From Streptomyces parvus (GTDB lineage: Bacteria; Actinomycetota; Actinomycetes; Streptomycetales; Streptomycetaceae), in the NCBI RefSeq assembly GCF_014648875.1, contig NZ_BMRY01000003.1, positions 62,001 to 126,000 on the forward strand: a stretch of 64,000 nucleotides of DNA, in the 5' to 3' direction. The translations under genes and the position numbers were made by a program. The first letter of the stretch is position 1. Each line of letters opens with the position of its first letter. The notes beneath the pieces were generated by a model. It saw only the letters and a program-made list of their open reading frames with translations, ran no database searches and was not told where the DNA came from. Shown here in pieces: positions 35,075 through 42,824 of this stretch.

Positions 35075-35632
35075 TTGAGCGATCAGCCCGACCGGCCCGG
35101 CCGGAAGCCGTTCCTGTACGTCGTCGTCTGCGCGGCCGGCGTCGCCCGTGACGTCGACCGGCTCTTCGTCGCGGCGCAGGACGCCGGCTGGGACGTCGGC
35201 GTCGTCGCCACTCCGCAGGGGCTCGGCTTCCTCGACGCGGCGGCCGTCGAGGCGCGGACCGGGTATCCGATCCGCTCCGGCTGGCGCGCCCCCGGCGACC
35301 CCCGGCCGTTCCCGGACCCGGACGCCATCGTCGTCGCGCCCGCCACCTTCAACACCGTCAACAAGTGGGCGGCCGGGATCGCGGACACCCTGGCCCTCGG
35401 CATCCTCTGCGAGGCGTACGGACTCGGCGTCCCCACCGCCGTACTCCCGGCCGTGAACTCCCTCCTCGCCCAGCACCCCGCGTACGCCGAGAGCCTGGCC
35501 AGGCTGCGGAGCATGGGGGTCCGGGTCAGTGCCCGCGCGCCGCACACCCCCAAGTCCGGTGAGACCGCCGACTTCCCCTGGGACGAGGCCCTGGAGCTGC
35601 TCGCCCATGGACCGGATTCGGCCGCCCGATAA
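35075..35632 (+). CDS. Flavoprotein (HFCD/phosphopantothenoylcysteine decarboxylase-like)
   Basis: A 185-residue protein of the homo-oligomeric flavin-containing Cys decarboxylase fold. Diagnostic segments are YVVVCAAGVARDVDRLF, DAIVVAPATFNTVNKWAAGI (the PATFNT flavin/active-site motif) and ALGILCEAYGLGVPTAVLP. Start TTG 35075 has GGGAGA a few bases upstream. It stands alone, without CoaBC context, and is shorter than CoaBC, so a dedicated decarboxylase or flavin-binding function is likelier than coenzyme A synthesis. The substrate is unknown. Confidence 0.8.
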   Translation: MSDQPDRPGRKPFLYVVVCAAGVARDVDRLFVAAQDAGWDVGVVATPQGLGFLDAAAVEARTGYPIRSGWRAPGDPRPFPDPDAIVVAPATFNTVNKWAAGIADTLALGILCEAYGLGVPTAVLPAVNSLLAQHPAYAESLARLRSMGVRVSARAPHTPKSGETADFPWDEALELLAHGPDSAAR

Positions 35633-35696
35633 GGTAATGGCCGGATAAAGAGATCACCAAGTGCGCACCGGCTGCCGCACGTCCCGGGAGGAAGCC

Positions 35697-36167
35697 ATGG
35701 GAACCCGCCGTACATCGCTGCCCGGAGTGGGCGCTCAGTACGACTTCACGACCGAGACGGGACAGCACATCTCGGTCGTCGTCCACCACGACGGACGCCG
35801 GTTCATCGGGTTCTACGAACAGGACGATCCTGATTCGTGCCAACTCTCCGTCCCCCTGACGACGACCGAGGCCACCGCCCTCGCGCACCTCATCGATCCG
35901 GCGCCCATCGACGCCGTACGGACTGAGGGCATCGACCTCGTCACCGAGCACATCCCGCTCGGGTCCCGCTCCCCTTACGGCGGGCGGCTGTTGGGGGAGA
36001 CCCGGGCACGGACCCGGACCGGGGCGTCCATCGTGGCGGTGCTGCGCACCCACAGCGCGCACCCGTCGCCGGAACCGGACTTTCGACTGGCCATCGGGGA
36101 CACACTCGTCGCCGTCGGTACGCGTGAGGGCGTCGACGCGCTCTCCGAGATCATTGCGGAGGGCTGA
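35697..36167 (+). CDS. Cation:proton antiporter regulatory subunit (KhtT-like, TrkA-C)
   Basis: A 156-residue cytosolic subunit. The N-terminal half (SLPGVGAQYDFTTETGQHIS then VVVHHDGRRFIGFYEQDD) and the C-terminal RCK_C/TrkA-C domain (FRLAIGDTLVAVGTREGVDAL) match the KhtT family, which gates a partner CPA2 antiporter in response to pH or nucleotides. ATG 35697 has a strong GGGAGGA upstream; the frame to 35661 has no RBS. The antiporter gene starts two bases after its stop, so they are co-translated. Confidence 0.88.
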   Translation: MGTRRTSLPGVGAQYDFTTETGQHISVVVHHDGRRFIGFYEQDDPDSCQLSVPLTTTEATALAHLIDPAPIDAVRTEGIDLVTEHIPLGSRSPYGGRLLGETRARTRTGASIVAVLRTHSAHPSPEPDFRLAIGDTLVAVGTREGVDALSEIIAEG

Positions 36168-36169
36168 CC

Positions 36170-37444
36170 GTGCACGACACGACTGCATTGCTGGTGGAGC
36201 TGGGAGCCGTCATCCTCGGGCTCGGGCTCGTGGGACGGTTCGCCGGGCGGATAGGGCTCTCCCCCATCCCCCTGTACCTGCTCGCCGGGCTGGCGTTCGG
36301 GCACGGAGGACTGATTCCGCTCAAGGCCAGCGAGGAGTTCACCATGGTGGGCGCCGAGATCGGCGTCATCCTGCTGCTCCTGCTGCTGGGGCTCGAGTAC
36401 AGCGCTTCCGAGCTGGTCACCAGTCTGAAGACGCAGTATCCGTCGGGTGCCGTCGACTTCGCCCTCAACGCCATCCCGGGCGCCGTCGCCGCCCTCATCC
36501 TCGGCTGGGGGCCCGTGGGCGCCGTCGCGCTCGCCGGTGTCACCTGGATCTCCTCGTCCGGGGTGATCGCCAAGGTCATGACCGATCTCGGCCGGCTCGG
36601 CAACCGCGAGACCCCCGTCATCCTCGGCGTCCTCGTCATGGAGGACCTGGCGATGGCGATCTACCTGCCGCTGCTCACCGCCATGCTCGCCGGGGTCAGC
36701 CTGGCCGGCGGCAGCCTCGCGCTCGTCATCGCACTCGGGGCCGTCGGGCTCGTCCTCTATCTGGCGCTCCGCCACGGCCGCCTGATCAGCCGCGCGGTCT
36801 CCTCCGACAACCCGGAGATGCTGCTCCTGGTCGTCCTCGGCCTCACCGTCCTGGTCGCCGGTGTCGCCCAGCAGCTCCAGGTGTCCGCAGCCGTCGGCGC
36901 GTTCCTCGTCGGCATCGCGCTCTCCGGTGAGGTCGCCGAGGGCGCCCGCAAGCTGCTCACCCCGCTGCGGGACCTGTTCGCCGCCGTGTTCTTCGTCTTC
37001 TTCGGACTCTCCACGAACCCGGCCGACATCCCGCCGGTGCTGCTGCCCGCGGCCCTGCTGGCCATCATCACCACCTTCACCAAGATCGGCACCGGCTACT
37101 ACGCGGCCCGCCGCGCCGGAGTCGGCCCGCGCGGTCGCTGGCGTGCGGGCGGCACCCTCGTCGCGCGCGGCGAGTTCTCCATCGTCATCGCCGGTCTGGC
37201 CGTGGCCACCGAACCGCGCATCGGCCCCATCGCCACCGCGTACGTCCTGATCCTCGTCATCGTCGGCCCGCTCACCGCCCGGTGGACGCAGCCCATCGCC
37301 GCGAAGATCGAGGCCCGTCGCGGCGGCGGCAAGGACACGAGCGACGTCCTGGTGAAGGAGCCCGTCGCGAAGGCCGCGCCCGAGCGCCGGCTGGGCTCCC
37401 ACGACGACCTCACCCCGGAGCCCGCGGGCGACAAGCACGAGTAG
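36170..37444 (+). CDS. CPA2-family cation:proton antiporter (KhtU/KefB-like)
   Basis: A 424-residue membrane protein with about 12-13 transmembrane helices. Typical CPA2 segments: LGLVGRFAGRIGLSPIPLYL, LLLLLLGLEYSASELV, VTWISSSGVIAKVMTDLG, VLVMEDLAMAIYLPLL, and AAVGAFLVGIALSGEVAEG. It ends in a short charged cytoplasmic tail and has no fused RCK domain, consistent with the separate KhtT-like subunit encoded just upstream. Predicted to exchange K+ (or Na+) for H+ at the plasma membrane. GTG 36170 is preceded by GGAGGG. A hairpin terminator follows at 37473. Confidence 0.92.
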   Translation: MHDTTALLVELGAVILGLGLVGRFAGRIGLSPIPLYLLAGLAFGHGGLIPLKASEEFTMVGAEIGVILLLLLLGLEYSASELVTSLKTQYPSGAVDFALNAIPGAVAALILGWGPVGAVALAGVTWISSSGVIAKVMTDLGRLGNRETPVILGVLVMEDLAMAIYLPLLTAMLAGVSLAGGSLALVIALGAVGLVLYLALRHGRLISRAVSSDNPEMLLLVVLGLTVLVAGVAQQLQVSAAVGAFLVGIALSGEVAEGARKLLTPLRDLFAAVFFVFFGLSTNPADIPPVLLPAALLAIITTFTKIGTGYYAARRAGVGPRGRWRAGGTLVARGEFSIVIAGLAVATEPRIGPIATAYVLILVIVGPLTARWTQPIAAKIEARRGGGKDTSDVLVKEPVAKAAPERRLGSHDDLTPEPAGDKHE

Positions 37445-37472
37445 CCCCGGCCCACGGCACCGCAGCCGAAGC

Positions 37473-37511
37473 CGAAGCCCCCGGACGCACTCATGGGCGC
37501 CGGGGGCTTCG
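37473..37511 (+). terminator. Terminator after the KhtTU-like operon
   Basis: cgaagcccccgg (37473-37484) pairs with ccgggggcttcg (37500-37511) across a 15-base loop, 29 bases past the antiporter stop. Confidence 0.8.
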
Positions 37512-37608
37512 CCGTACCCGGCGGACTCGGCGGACCCGGCACGTCCATCTCTACATGTCTGTAGAGTTGACCGCGTTCCGGCAGTGCACCGCAACGTAGG
37601 GAGATGTC

Positions 37609-38064
37609 ATGGCTCTGTGGGACCGCATCAAGGAATCCGCGTCGTCGATGCAGACGCAGCTGGAGGCGAAGAAGAACGAGCTGAAGTCGGGGTCGTTCCG
37701 GGACGCGAGCATGGCCATGTGCGCCCTGGTCGCCGCCGCCGACGGTTCCGTCGACCCGGCCGAGCGCCAGCGCGTCGCGGCGCTCATCGCGTCCAACGAC
37801 GTCCTGCGGAACTTCCCCGCCGACGACCTCCAGCGGCGCTTCAACGCCTACGTCGACCAGCTCACCGCCGACTTCGCCCTCGGCAAGGTCGGTGTGGTCC
37901 AGGAGATCGCCAAGGCGAAGAAGAAGCCGGCCGAGGCCCGTGCCGTGATCCAGATCGGCATCGTCATCGGCGGCGCCGACGGCGACTTCGACGCGACCGA
38001 GCAGGCCGTGGTGCGGGAGGCGTGCTTCGCGCTCGACCTGCCGCCGCACGAGTTCGACCTGTAG
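37609..38064 (+). CDS. TerB-family tellurite-resistance-like protein
   Basis: A 151-residue cytosolic helical protein of the TerB family. The N-terminal KESASSMQTQLEAKKNELKS helix is followed by MAMCALVAAADGSVDPAER and later IQIGIVIGGADGDFDATEQ, the paired acidic D-G-x-x-D/E loops that bind divalent metal in TerB. Such stand-alone TerB proteins are frequent in Streptomyces, often with TerD paralogues elsewhere; none is in the window. A GGGAGA RBS is present. The next gene is convergent. Confidence 0.9.
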   Translation: MALWDRIKESASSMQTQLEAKKNELKSGSFRDASMAMCALVAAADGSVDPAERQRVAALIASNDVLRNFPADDLQRRFNAYVDQLTADFALGKVGVVQEIAKAKKKPAEARAVIQIGIVIGGADGDFDATEQAVVREACFALDLPPHEFDL

Positions 38065-38098
38065 CGATCCGTACGCGCGTCACCGGCCGGTCAGGGTG

Positions 38099-39172
38099 TC
38101 ACAGCTCCTTGGCCGGCCAGTCCAGCAGCCGGGCGCCGATGACAGCCGTCTGCAGGCTGTAGCGGTGCACCGGGTCCGACGGGTCCGACCCGGTCAACTG
38201 GTGGATGCGCTCCAGGCGGTACGTCAGCGCCCGGACGCTCAGCGCCAGCCTGCGGGCGGTCTCGGCGGCGACGCAGCCCGCGTCGAAGTAGACCGCCAGC
38301 GTGTTCAGCAGCGGTTCCGCGCCGCCCCTCGCCTTCTGGAGCGGGCCCAGCTCACTGCGCACCAGATCGGCCATCGCCTGCCGGTCCCGGGTCAGCACCG
38401 GGTAGACCATGAGGTCCGAGGCGTACAGCACGGGGTCCTCCATCCCCATCCGGTCCGCCAGGTCGAGGGCTTCGAGCGCCTCGTCGTAACTGTGGACCAC
38501 CCCGCCGGGCCCCTTGTGCGGGCGGCCGACCGCCACCTGCCCGCCGTCCGTCGCCGCGTGCGCCTGCTTGGCGAAGTAGCGCAGGACGTCCGGCTGGCTG
38601 CCCGGCGCGATGCAGACGATCCGGCCGTCCTTCGTCGTCAGCAGGATCTTGCGCCCGCTGAACCGCGTCAGCAGCGCTGCCTCCACGGTGCGCGGCACCG
38701 CGTCCGTCTCCGTGTACGCCTCCGGGCCCGACGCCACCGCGACCGCGTGCGCCCGGGAGAGCCGCAGGCCGAAGCGGGTCGCCCGCTCCGCGAGCCGGAC
38801 CAGGTCGCTACGTCCGTAGAGCAGGTCGTCGATGAACTCCCGGCGCGCCGCCTCCTCCCGCCGTACGGTGAGGCGTTGGGCCCGCTCGAAGCCCTCGGCG
38901 AACGCGTCGACCGCCTGCTCCACCGCGGCCAGGACGGCATCGGTCACGGCCTGGGAGTTCCCGGCAGCGGACTGGGGCCAGGCTTCACGGGTCTGCACCA
39001 GATGCATCGTCACCAGGGCACGCAACTGGTGGCCCGCGTCCGCCGCAGCACGGCCCAGCGCGCGGCGTTCCTCCAGTTCGTTACGTGTCAGGCGTCGGCC
39101 GGTGAGGGCGACTTCGCCCAGAATGCGGGCATAATCGCCCAGCATTTCCTCGGGAATCCTCGGCTCGGCCAC
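38099..39172 (-). CDS. PucR/CdaR-family transcriptional regulator
   Basis: A 357-residue regulator. The middle contains a GGDEF-like/CdaR domain (DGRIVCIAPGSQPDVLRYF, QVAVGRPHKGPGGVVHSYDE) and the C terminus carries the PucR helix-turn-helix: LLNTLAVYFDAGCVAAETAR and LALSVRALTYRLERIHQLTG. GTG 39172 is preceded by GGAG. Its own promoter region has an ATTGCCGG/CCGGCAAT palindrome about 90 bases upstream. It is divergent from the NfeD/flotillin genes, which makes it a candidate regulator of them, but this is positional inference. Confidence 0.9.
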   Translation of the reverse strand: MAEPRIPEEMLGDYARILGEVALTGRRLTRNELEERRALGRAAADAGHQLRALVTMHLVQTREAWPQSAAGNSQAVTDAVLAAVEQAVDAFAEGFERAQRLTVRREEAARREFIDDLLYGRSDLVRLAERATRFGLRLSRAHAVAVASGPEAYTETDAVPRTVEAALLTRFSGRKILLTTKDGRIVCIAPGSQPDVLRYFAKQAHAATDGGQVAVGRPHKGPGGVVHSYDEALEALDLADRMGMEDPVLYASDLMVYPVLTRDRQAMADLVRSELGPLQKARGGAEPLLNTLAVYFDAGCVAAETARRLALSVRALTYRLERIHQLTGSDPSDPVHRYSLQTAVIGARLLDWPAKEL

Positions 39173-39592
39173 GCACTCTCCTTCAGCCCTGCAACAGTCC
39201 TGTCATTTCCCCAACGCACACGGGGCGGTGCCGGTGCCCGGCATTAGCAAAGCGTAAAGATTGCCGGGATCCGGCAATGCGTCGGGCAGGCCCCGGATGA
39301 CAGGATCTGGTCAGCAAGAACACGGGGGAAGCACCACGGGGGAGCACGGGGGAATCGGGGGAAACACGGGGGAGCAGGGAGAACGACCCGGCCGCCGCGG
39401 CAGGTCACGACCACGCCGCGGCAGCCGGGCCCTGTCACCCGCGGGCCGGCCACCACCGGCCGTCCGCCGCCCGGTCGCCCACCGACCGAGCACCCGTCGG
39501 CCGCTCGTCGACCGGCCGCTCGCCTGCCCCGTACCGGATGACGAAGGCGCACGCCGCAGGGCGGACGCGCCGAACCGCAGGGGGCGGGATCG
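39173..39592. other. Intergenic region between the PucR gene and the NfeD/flotillin genes
   Basis: About 420 bases holding divergent promoters. It contains the palindrome at 39260-39278, a run of five G5 tracts (39324-39372) and GC-rich inverted segments such as ggccggccaccaccggcc. No gene with an RBS was found; open frames here are Arg/Pro-rich shadows. Confidence 0.5.
39260..39278. promoter_or_regulatory. Operator-like palindrome upstream of the PucR gene
   Basis: ATTGCCGG-GAT-CCGGCAAT is an 8+3+8 inverted repeat, 88 bases from the GTG of the PucR-type gene. Position and symmetry suit an operator, possibly for the PucR protein itself. Confidence 0.5.
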
Positions 39593-40246
39593 ATGGACGA
39601 GTTCCTGAGCGCGGCAATCGGATTCCCCGCTGTCATCTTCGGCGCCGCTCTGGTCGTCATCATCTGCTTCTGGCTGCTGGTGCTCGCCGGGGCCGCCGGC
39701 CACGACTCCTTCGACGCCGACCTCGACACCGGTCCGGTCGGCCTCGGCGGCGTACCGGTCTCCGTCTCGGTCTCCCTGCTGATCGTCTTCGCCTGGTTCG
39801 GGAGCCTGACCGGTACGGTCCTGCTCCGCCACAGCGGCACCGACAGCGCCACCCGCGCCGTGCTCGCGGTCGCCGTGCTCGCCGGGTCGCTGCTGGTCGC
39901 CTGGGCGGCCGTCCGCCTCCTCGTCCACCGCTTCCGCCGGTTCTTCCCGGCACAACCTCCGCCATCCCGGCTGGACTTCGTCGGGAGCGTCTGCACGATC
40001 CGCACCGGCACCGTCACCGCGACGTTCGGCCAGGCCGAGGTCGTCTCGCGCGACGGGTCGACGGCCATCGTGCAGGTCCGCCGGGCCGACTCCTTCCCGT
40101 CCTCCTCCCGTCCCCCGGGGCCGGCCGCCGAGGACGCGCCGCTCGCCACGGGCGGCTCCGGGCTCCTCTACGCGTACGACGAGGACGGCGAGTTCTTCTG
40201 GGTCGCGCCCTACGACGCGGCGCTCGATCCGGGCCCGAACAGCTGA
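39593..40246 (+). CDS. NfeD/YqiJ-like membrane protein
   Basis: A 217-residue protein with an N-terminal transmembrane helix (about residues 13-35), two more hydrophobic helices (about 55-78 and 82-105) and a C-terminal soluble beta-rich domain starting RLDFVGSVCTIRTGTVTATF, which looks like the OB-fold of NfeD/YqiJ proteins. The family couples to flotillins; here the flotillin gene follows after 87 bases. The protein probably tethers or modulates the flotillin assembly at the membrane. A G-rich RBS precedes the ATG. Confidence 0.75.
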   Translation: MDEFLSAAIGFPAVIFGAALVVIICFWLLVLAGAAGHDSFDADLDTGPVGLGGVPVSVSVSLLIVFAWFGSLTGTVLLRHSGTDSATRAVLAVAVLAGSLLVAWAAVRLLVHRFRRFFPAQPPPSRLDFVGSVCTIRTGTVTATFGQAEVVSRDGSTAIVQVRRADSFPSSSRPPGPAAEDAPLATGGSGLLYAYDEDGEFFWVAPYDAALDPGPNS

Positions 40247-40333
40247 CGTTCGTCCCGCCGTCTCCCTGAACCTCCGGTCACCCGCCACCGCGCGGGGCCC
40301 CTTCCGTACCAACCAGCCGCCAAGGACTCTTCT

Positions 40334-42451
40334 ATGGATGCCATCTCCCTGGGCATCGGCGTGCTCGTCGCCGTTGTCCTGCTCATCGTCATCGCCATCG
40401 CCTTCGTCATCACCCGGCTGTTCCGCAAGGTCGAGCAGGGCAAGGCACTGATCATCTCCAAGACCAAGAAGGTCGACGTCACCTTCACCGGTGCCGTCGT
40501 CCTGCCCGTGCTCCACAAGGCCGAGACGATGGACATCTCGGTGAAGAAGATCGAGATCCACCGCGCCGGGCGCGAGGGTCTGATCTGCCAGGACAACATC
40601 CGCGCCGACATCCAGATCACCTTCTTCGTCCGGGTCAACAAGACCGTCGAGGACGTCATCAAGGTCGCGCAGTCCATCGGTACGCAGCGGGCGAGCGACA
40701 AGGCCGCCATCCAGGAGTTCTTCGCGGCGAAGTTCTCCGAGGCCCTCAAGACGGTCGGCAAGCAGCTCGACTTCGTCGACCTGTACACCAAGCGCGAGGA
40801 GTTCCGGGACCGGATCATCCAGGTCATCGGCACCGACCTGAACGGCTACCACCTCGACGACGCGGCGATCGACTTCCTCGAGCAGACCCCGATGTCGCAG
40901 CTCGACGGCTCCAACATCCTCGACGCGCAGGGCATCCGGAAGATCACCGAGCTGACCGCGATCGAGCACGTGCGCACCAACGAGTTCCAGCGCACCGAGC
41001 AGAAGGAGATCACCCGGCAGGACGTCGACGCCCGCGAGACGATCCTGGAGCTGGAGCGCCGGCAGGCCGAGGCGGAGATCAAGCAGCGCCGCGAGGTCGA
41101 GAGCCTGCGGGCCCGCGAGGAGGCGGCCACCGCCCGGGTGCAGGAGGAGGAGCGGCTCGGCGCGCAGACCGCGTTCATCCGGACCGAGGAGCAGCTCGGC
41201 ATCCAGCGGGAGAACCAGGCGCGGGAGATCGCCGTCGCGCAGAAGAACCGCGAGCGGGTCATCGCCGTCGAGAGCGAGCGCATCGAGAAGGACCGGATGC
41301 TGGAGGTCATCGGGCGCGAGCGCGAGACCGAACTGAACCGGATCGCCGCCACCAAGGAGGTCGAGGCCGAGCGCCGCGAGGTCGCCGACGTCATCCGGGA
41401 GCGGATCGCGGTGGACCGCACGGTCGCCGAGCAGGAGGAGTCGATCCTCACCCTGCGCGCCGTCGAGGACGCCGAGCGGGCCCGCAGGTCGGTCATCATC
41501 GCGGCCGAGGCGGAGGCCCAGGAGAAGCTGGTCAAGGACATCAAGGCGGCCGAGGCCGCGGAGGCCGCGTCCTCGCACCTGGCGGCCGAGCAGCTCACGC
41601 TCGCCGAGGCACGGCTCAAGACGGCCGACCTGGACGCCCAGGCCAAGCTGCGCCTGGCGGAGGGCATCCAGGCCGAGACGGCCGCGCCCGGGCTCGCCGC
41701 CGTGCAGGTGCGGGACGCCGAGGCGGACGTCACCGAGAAGGCCGGTCTCGCGGAGGCCGAGGCAACGGCGGCCCGGCTCAAGGCCGAGGCGGAGGGCGCG
41801 CGGCTCAAGGCGCTCGCCGACGCGGAGGGCACCCAGGCGCAGGCGACCGCGGACGCGGCCGCCATCGGCGAGAAGCTGAAGGCGGAGGCCGCGGGGCTCA
41901 CGGAGAAGGCGGCCGCGATGGCGGCGCTGGACGAGGCGTCCCGGACGCACGAGGAGTACCGTCTGCGGCTCGACGCGGAGAAGGAGATCCGGCTGGCGGG
42001 GCTCGACGTGCAGCGGCAGGTCGCCGAGGCGCAGGCGACGGTCCTGGCGACGGGTCTGGAGAACGCCGACATCGACATCGTCGGCGGAGAGTCCGTCTTC
42101 TTCGACCGGCTCGTGTCGTCGGTCTCGCTCGGCAAGGCGGTCGACGGGTTCGTCGGCAACTCGCAGACCGCGCAGGCCCTGGCGGGGTCGTGGCTGGACG
42201 GTTCGTCGTCCTTCACGGACGACCTGAGCCGGGTGCTGGGGTCGGTCTCCACGGGTGATGTGCAGAACCTGACGGTGTCGGCGCTGCTCATGCGGCTGAT
42301 GGGGTCGTCGGGTGCGGCGTCGGGCCAGGTGGAGCAGTTGCTGGCGGCGGCGAAGGAGCTGGGGCTCGCGGATCTGCCGGTGTCCTCGGTGGCCGGTACG
42401 AAGGTTGCTCCCGCGGCGGTGTCGCTGAACGGGGCCGGGGCGAAGGGGTAG
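40334..42451 (+). CDS. Flotillin-like SPFH-domain protein (YqiK-like)
   Basis: A 705-residue protein. One transmembrane helix at residues 5-27 is followed by an SPFH/band-7 domain (about 30-200; KALIISKTKKVDVTFTGAVV, IRADIQITFFVRVNKTVEDV). A very long Ala/Glu-rich coiled coil spans about 210-590, and the end is a short C-terminal tail with ADIDIVGGESVFFDRLVSSV. This is the order of E. coli YqiK-type flotillins, which form large membrane-bound cages. The partner NfeD/YqiJ-like gene is immediately upstream and the DUF3686-type ATPase gene is downstream past a repeat array. Confidence 0.93.
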   Translation: MDAISLGIGVLVAVVLLIVIAIAFVITRLFRKVEQGKALIISKTKKVDVTFTGAVVLPVLHKAETMDISVKKIEIHRAGREGLICQDNIRADIQITFFVRVNKTVEDVIKVAQSIGTQRASDKAAIQEFFAAKFSEALKTVGKQLDFVDLYTKREEFRDRIIQVIGTDLNGYHLDDAAIDFLEQTPMSQLDGSNILDAQGIRKITELTAIEHVRTNEFQRTEQKEITRQDVDARETILELERRQAEAEIKQRREVESLRAREEAATARVQEEERLGAQTAFIRTEEQLGIQRENQAREIAVAQKNRERVIAVESERIEKDRMLEVIGRERETELNRIAATKEVEAERREVADVIRERIAVDRTVAEQEESILTLRAVEDAERARRSVIIAAEAEAQEKLVKDIKAAEAAEAASSHLAAEQLTLAEARLKTADLDAQAKLRLAEGIQAETAAPGLAAVQVRDAEADVTEKAGLAEAEATAARLKAEAEGARLKALADAEGTQAQATADAAAIGEKLKAEAAGLTEKAAAMAALDEASRTHEEYRLRLDAEKEIRLAGLDVQRQVAEAQATVLATGLENADIDIVGGESVFFDRLVSSVSLGKAVDGFVGNSQTAQALAGSWLDGSSSFTDDLSRVLGSVSTGDVQNLTVSALLMRLMGSSGAASGQVEQLLAAAKELGLADLPVSSVAGTKVAPAAVSLNGAGAKG

Positions 42452-42465
42452 ACCCGCCCGCACCA

Positions 42466-42785
42466 CCACAGCCCGTCCGGCGTTTGAGGACGGAACCCTT
42501 GGCCCGGGGGATCGGAAGGTCTGGGTGTGCGTCCCACGGGGGTGGGCGCACCAGGGCCTGGCCCGCCCGGCAGGGCGGGCCCTCCGGGCCAGGGGTTCCG
42601 TCCTCAAGCGCCGGACAGGCTGGAGTTCCGGGGCCGCGCCACACGCCGGGAGCAGGCCCACCAGCCCCAAGGTTCCGTCCTCAAGCGCCGGACGGGCTGA
42701 ACATCCGGGCCGCCCCACACGCCGGAAGCAGGCCCACCAGCCCCAAGGTTCCGTCCTCGAACGCCGGACGGGCTGGAGGTCCGGG
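42466..42785. repeat. Array of Streptomyces intergenic palindromic repeats
   Basis: Four copies of a 28-bp element with core cgtcctcaagcgccggac: one inverted (42470-42497) and three direct (42594-42621, 42671-42698, 42747-42774; spacing 77 and 76 bases). The last two intervals also share about 45 bases around ccacacgccggaagcaggccc. The inverted first copy can fold with any later copy, and a separate hairpin lies at 42558-42592. The array fills the gap between the flotillin and ATPase genes and may act as terminator or mRNA stabiliser. Similar elements are frequent between Streptomyces genes. Confidence 0.85.
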
Positions 42786-42824
42786 TACACCGGCGCATCA
42801 CGAAACACGTAGGGAGCCGTACGC

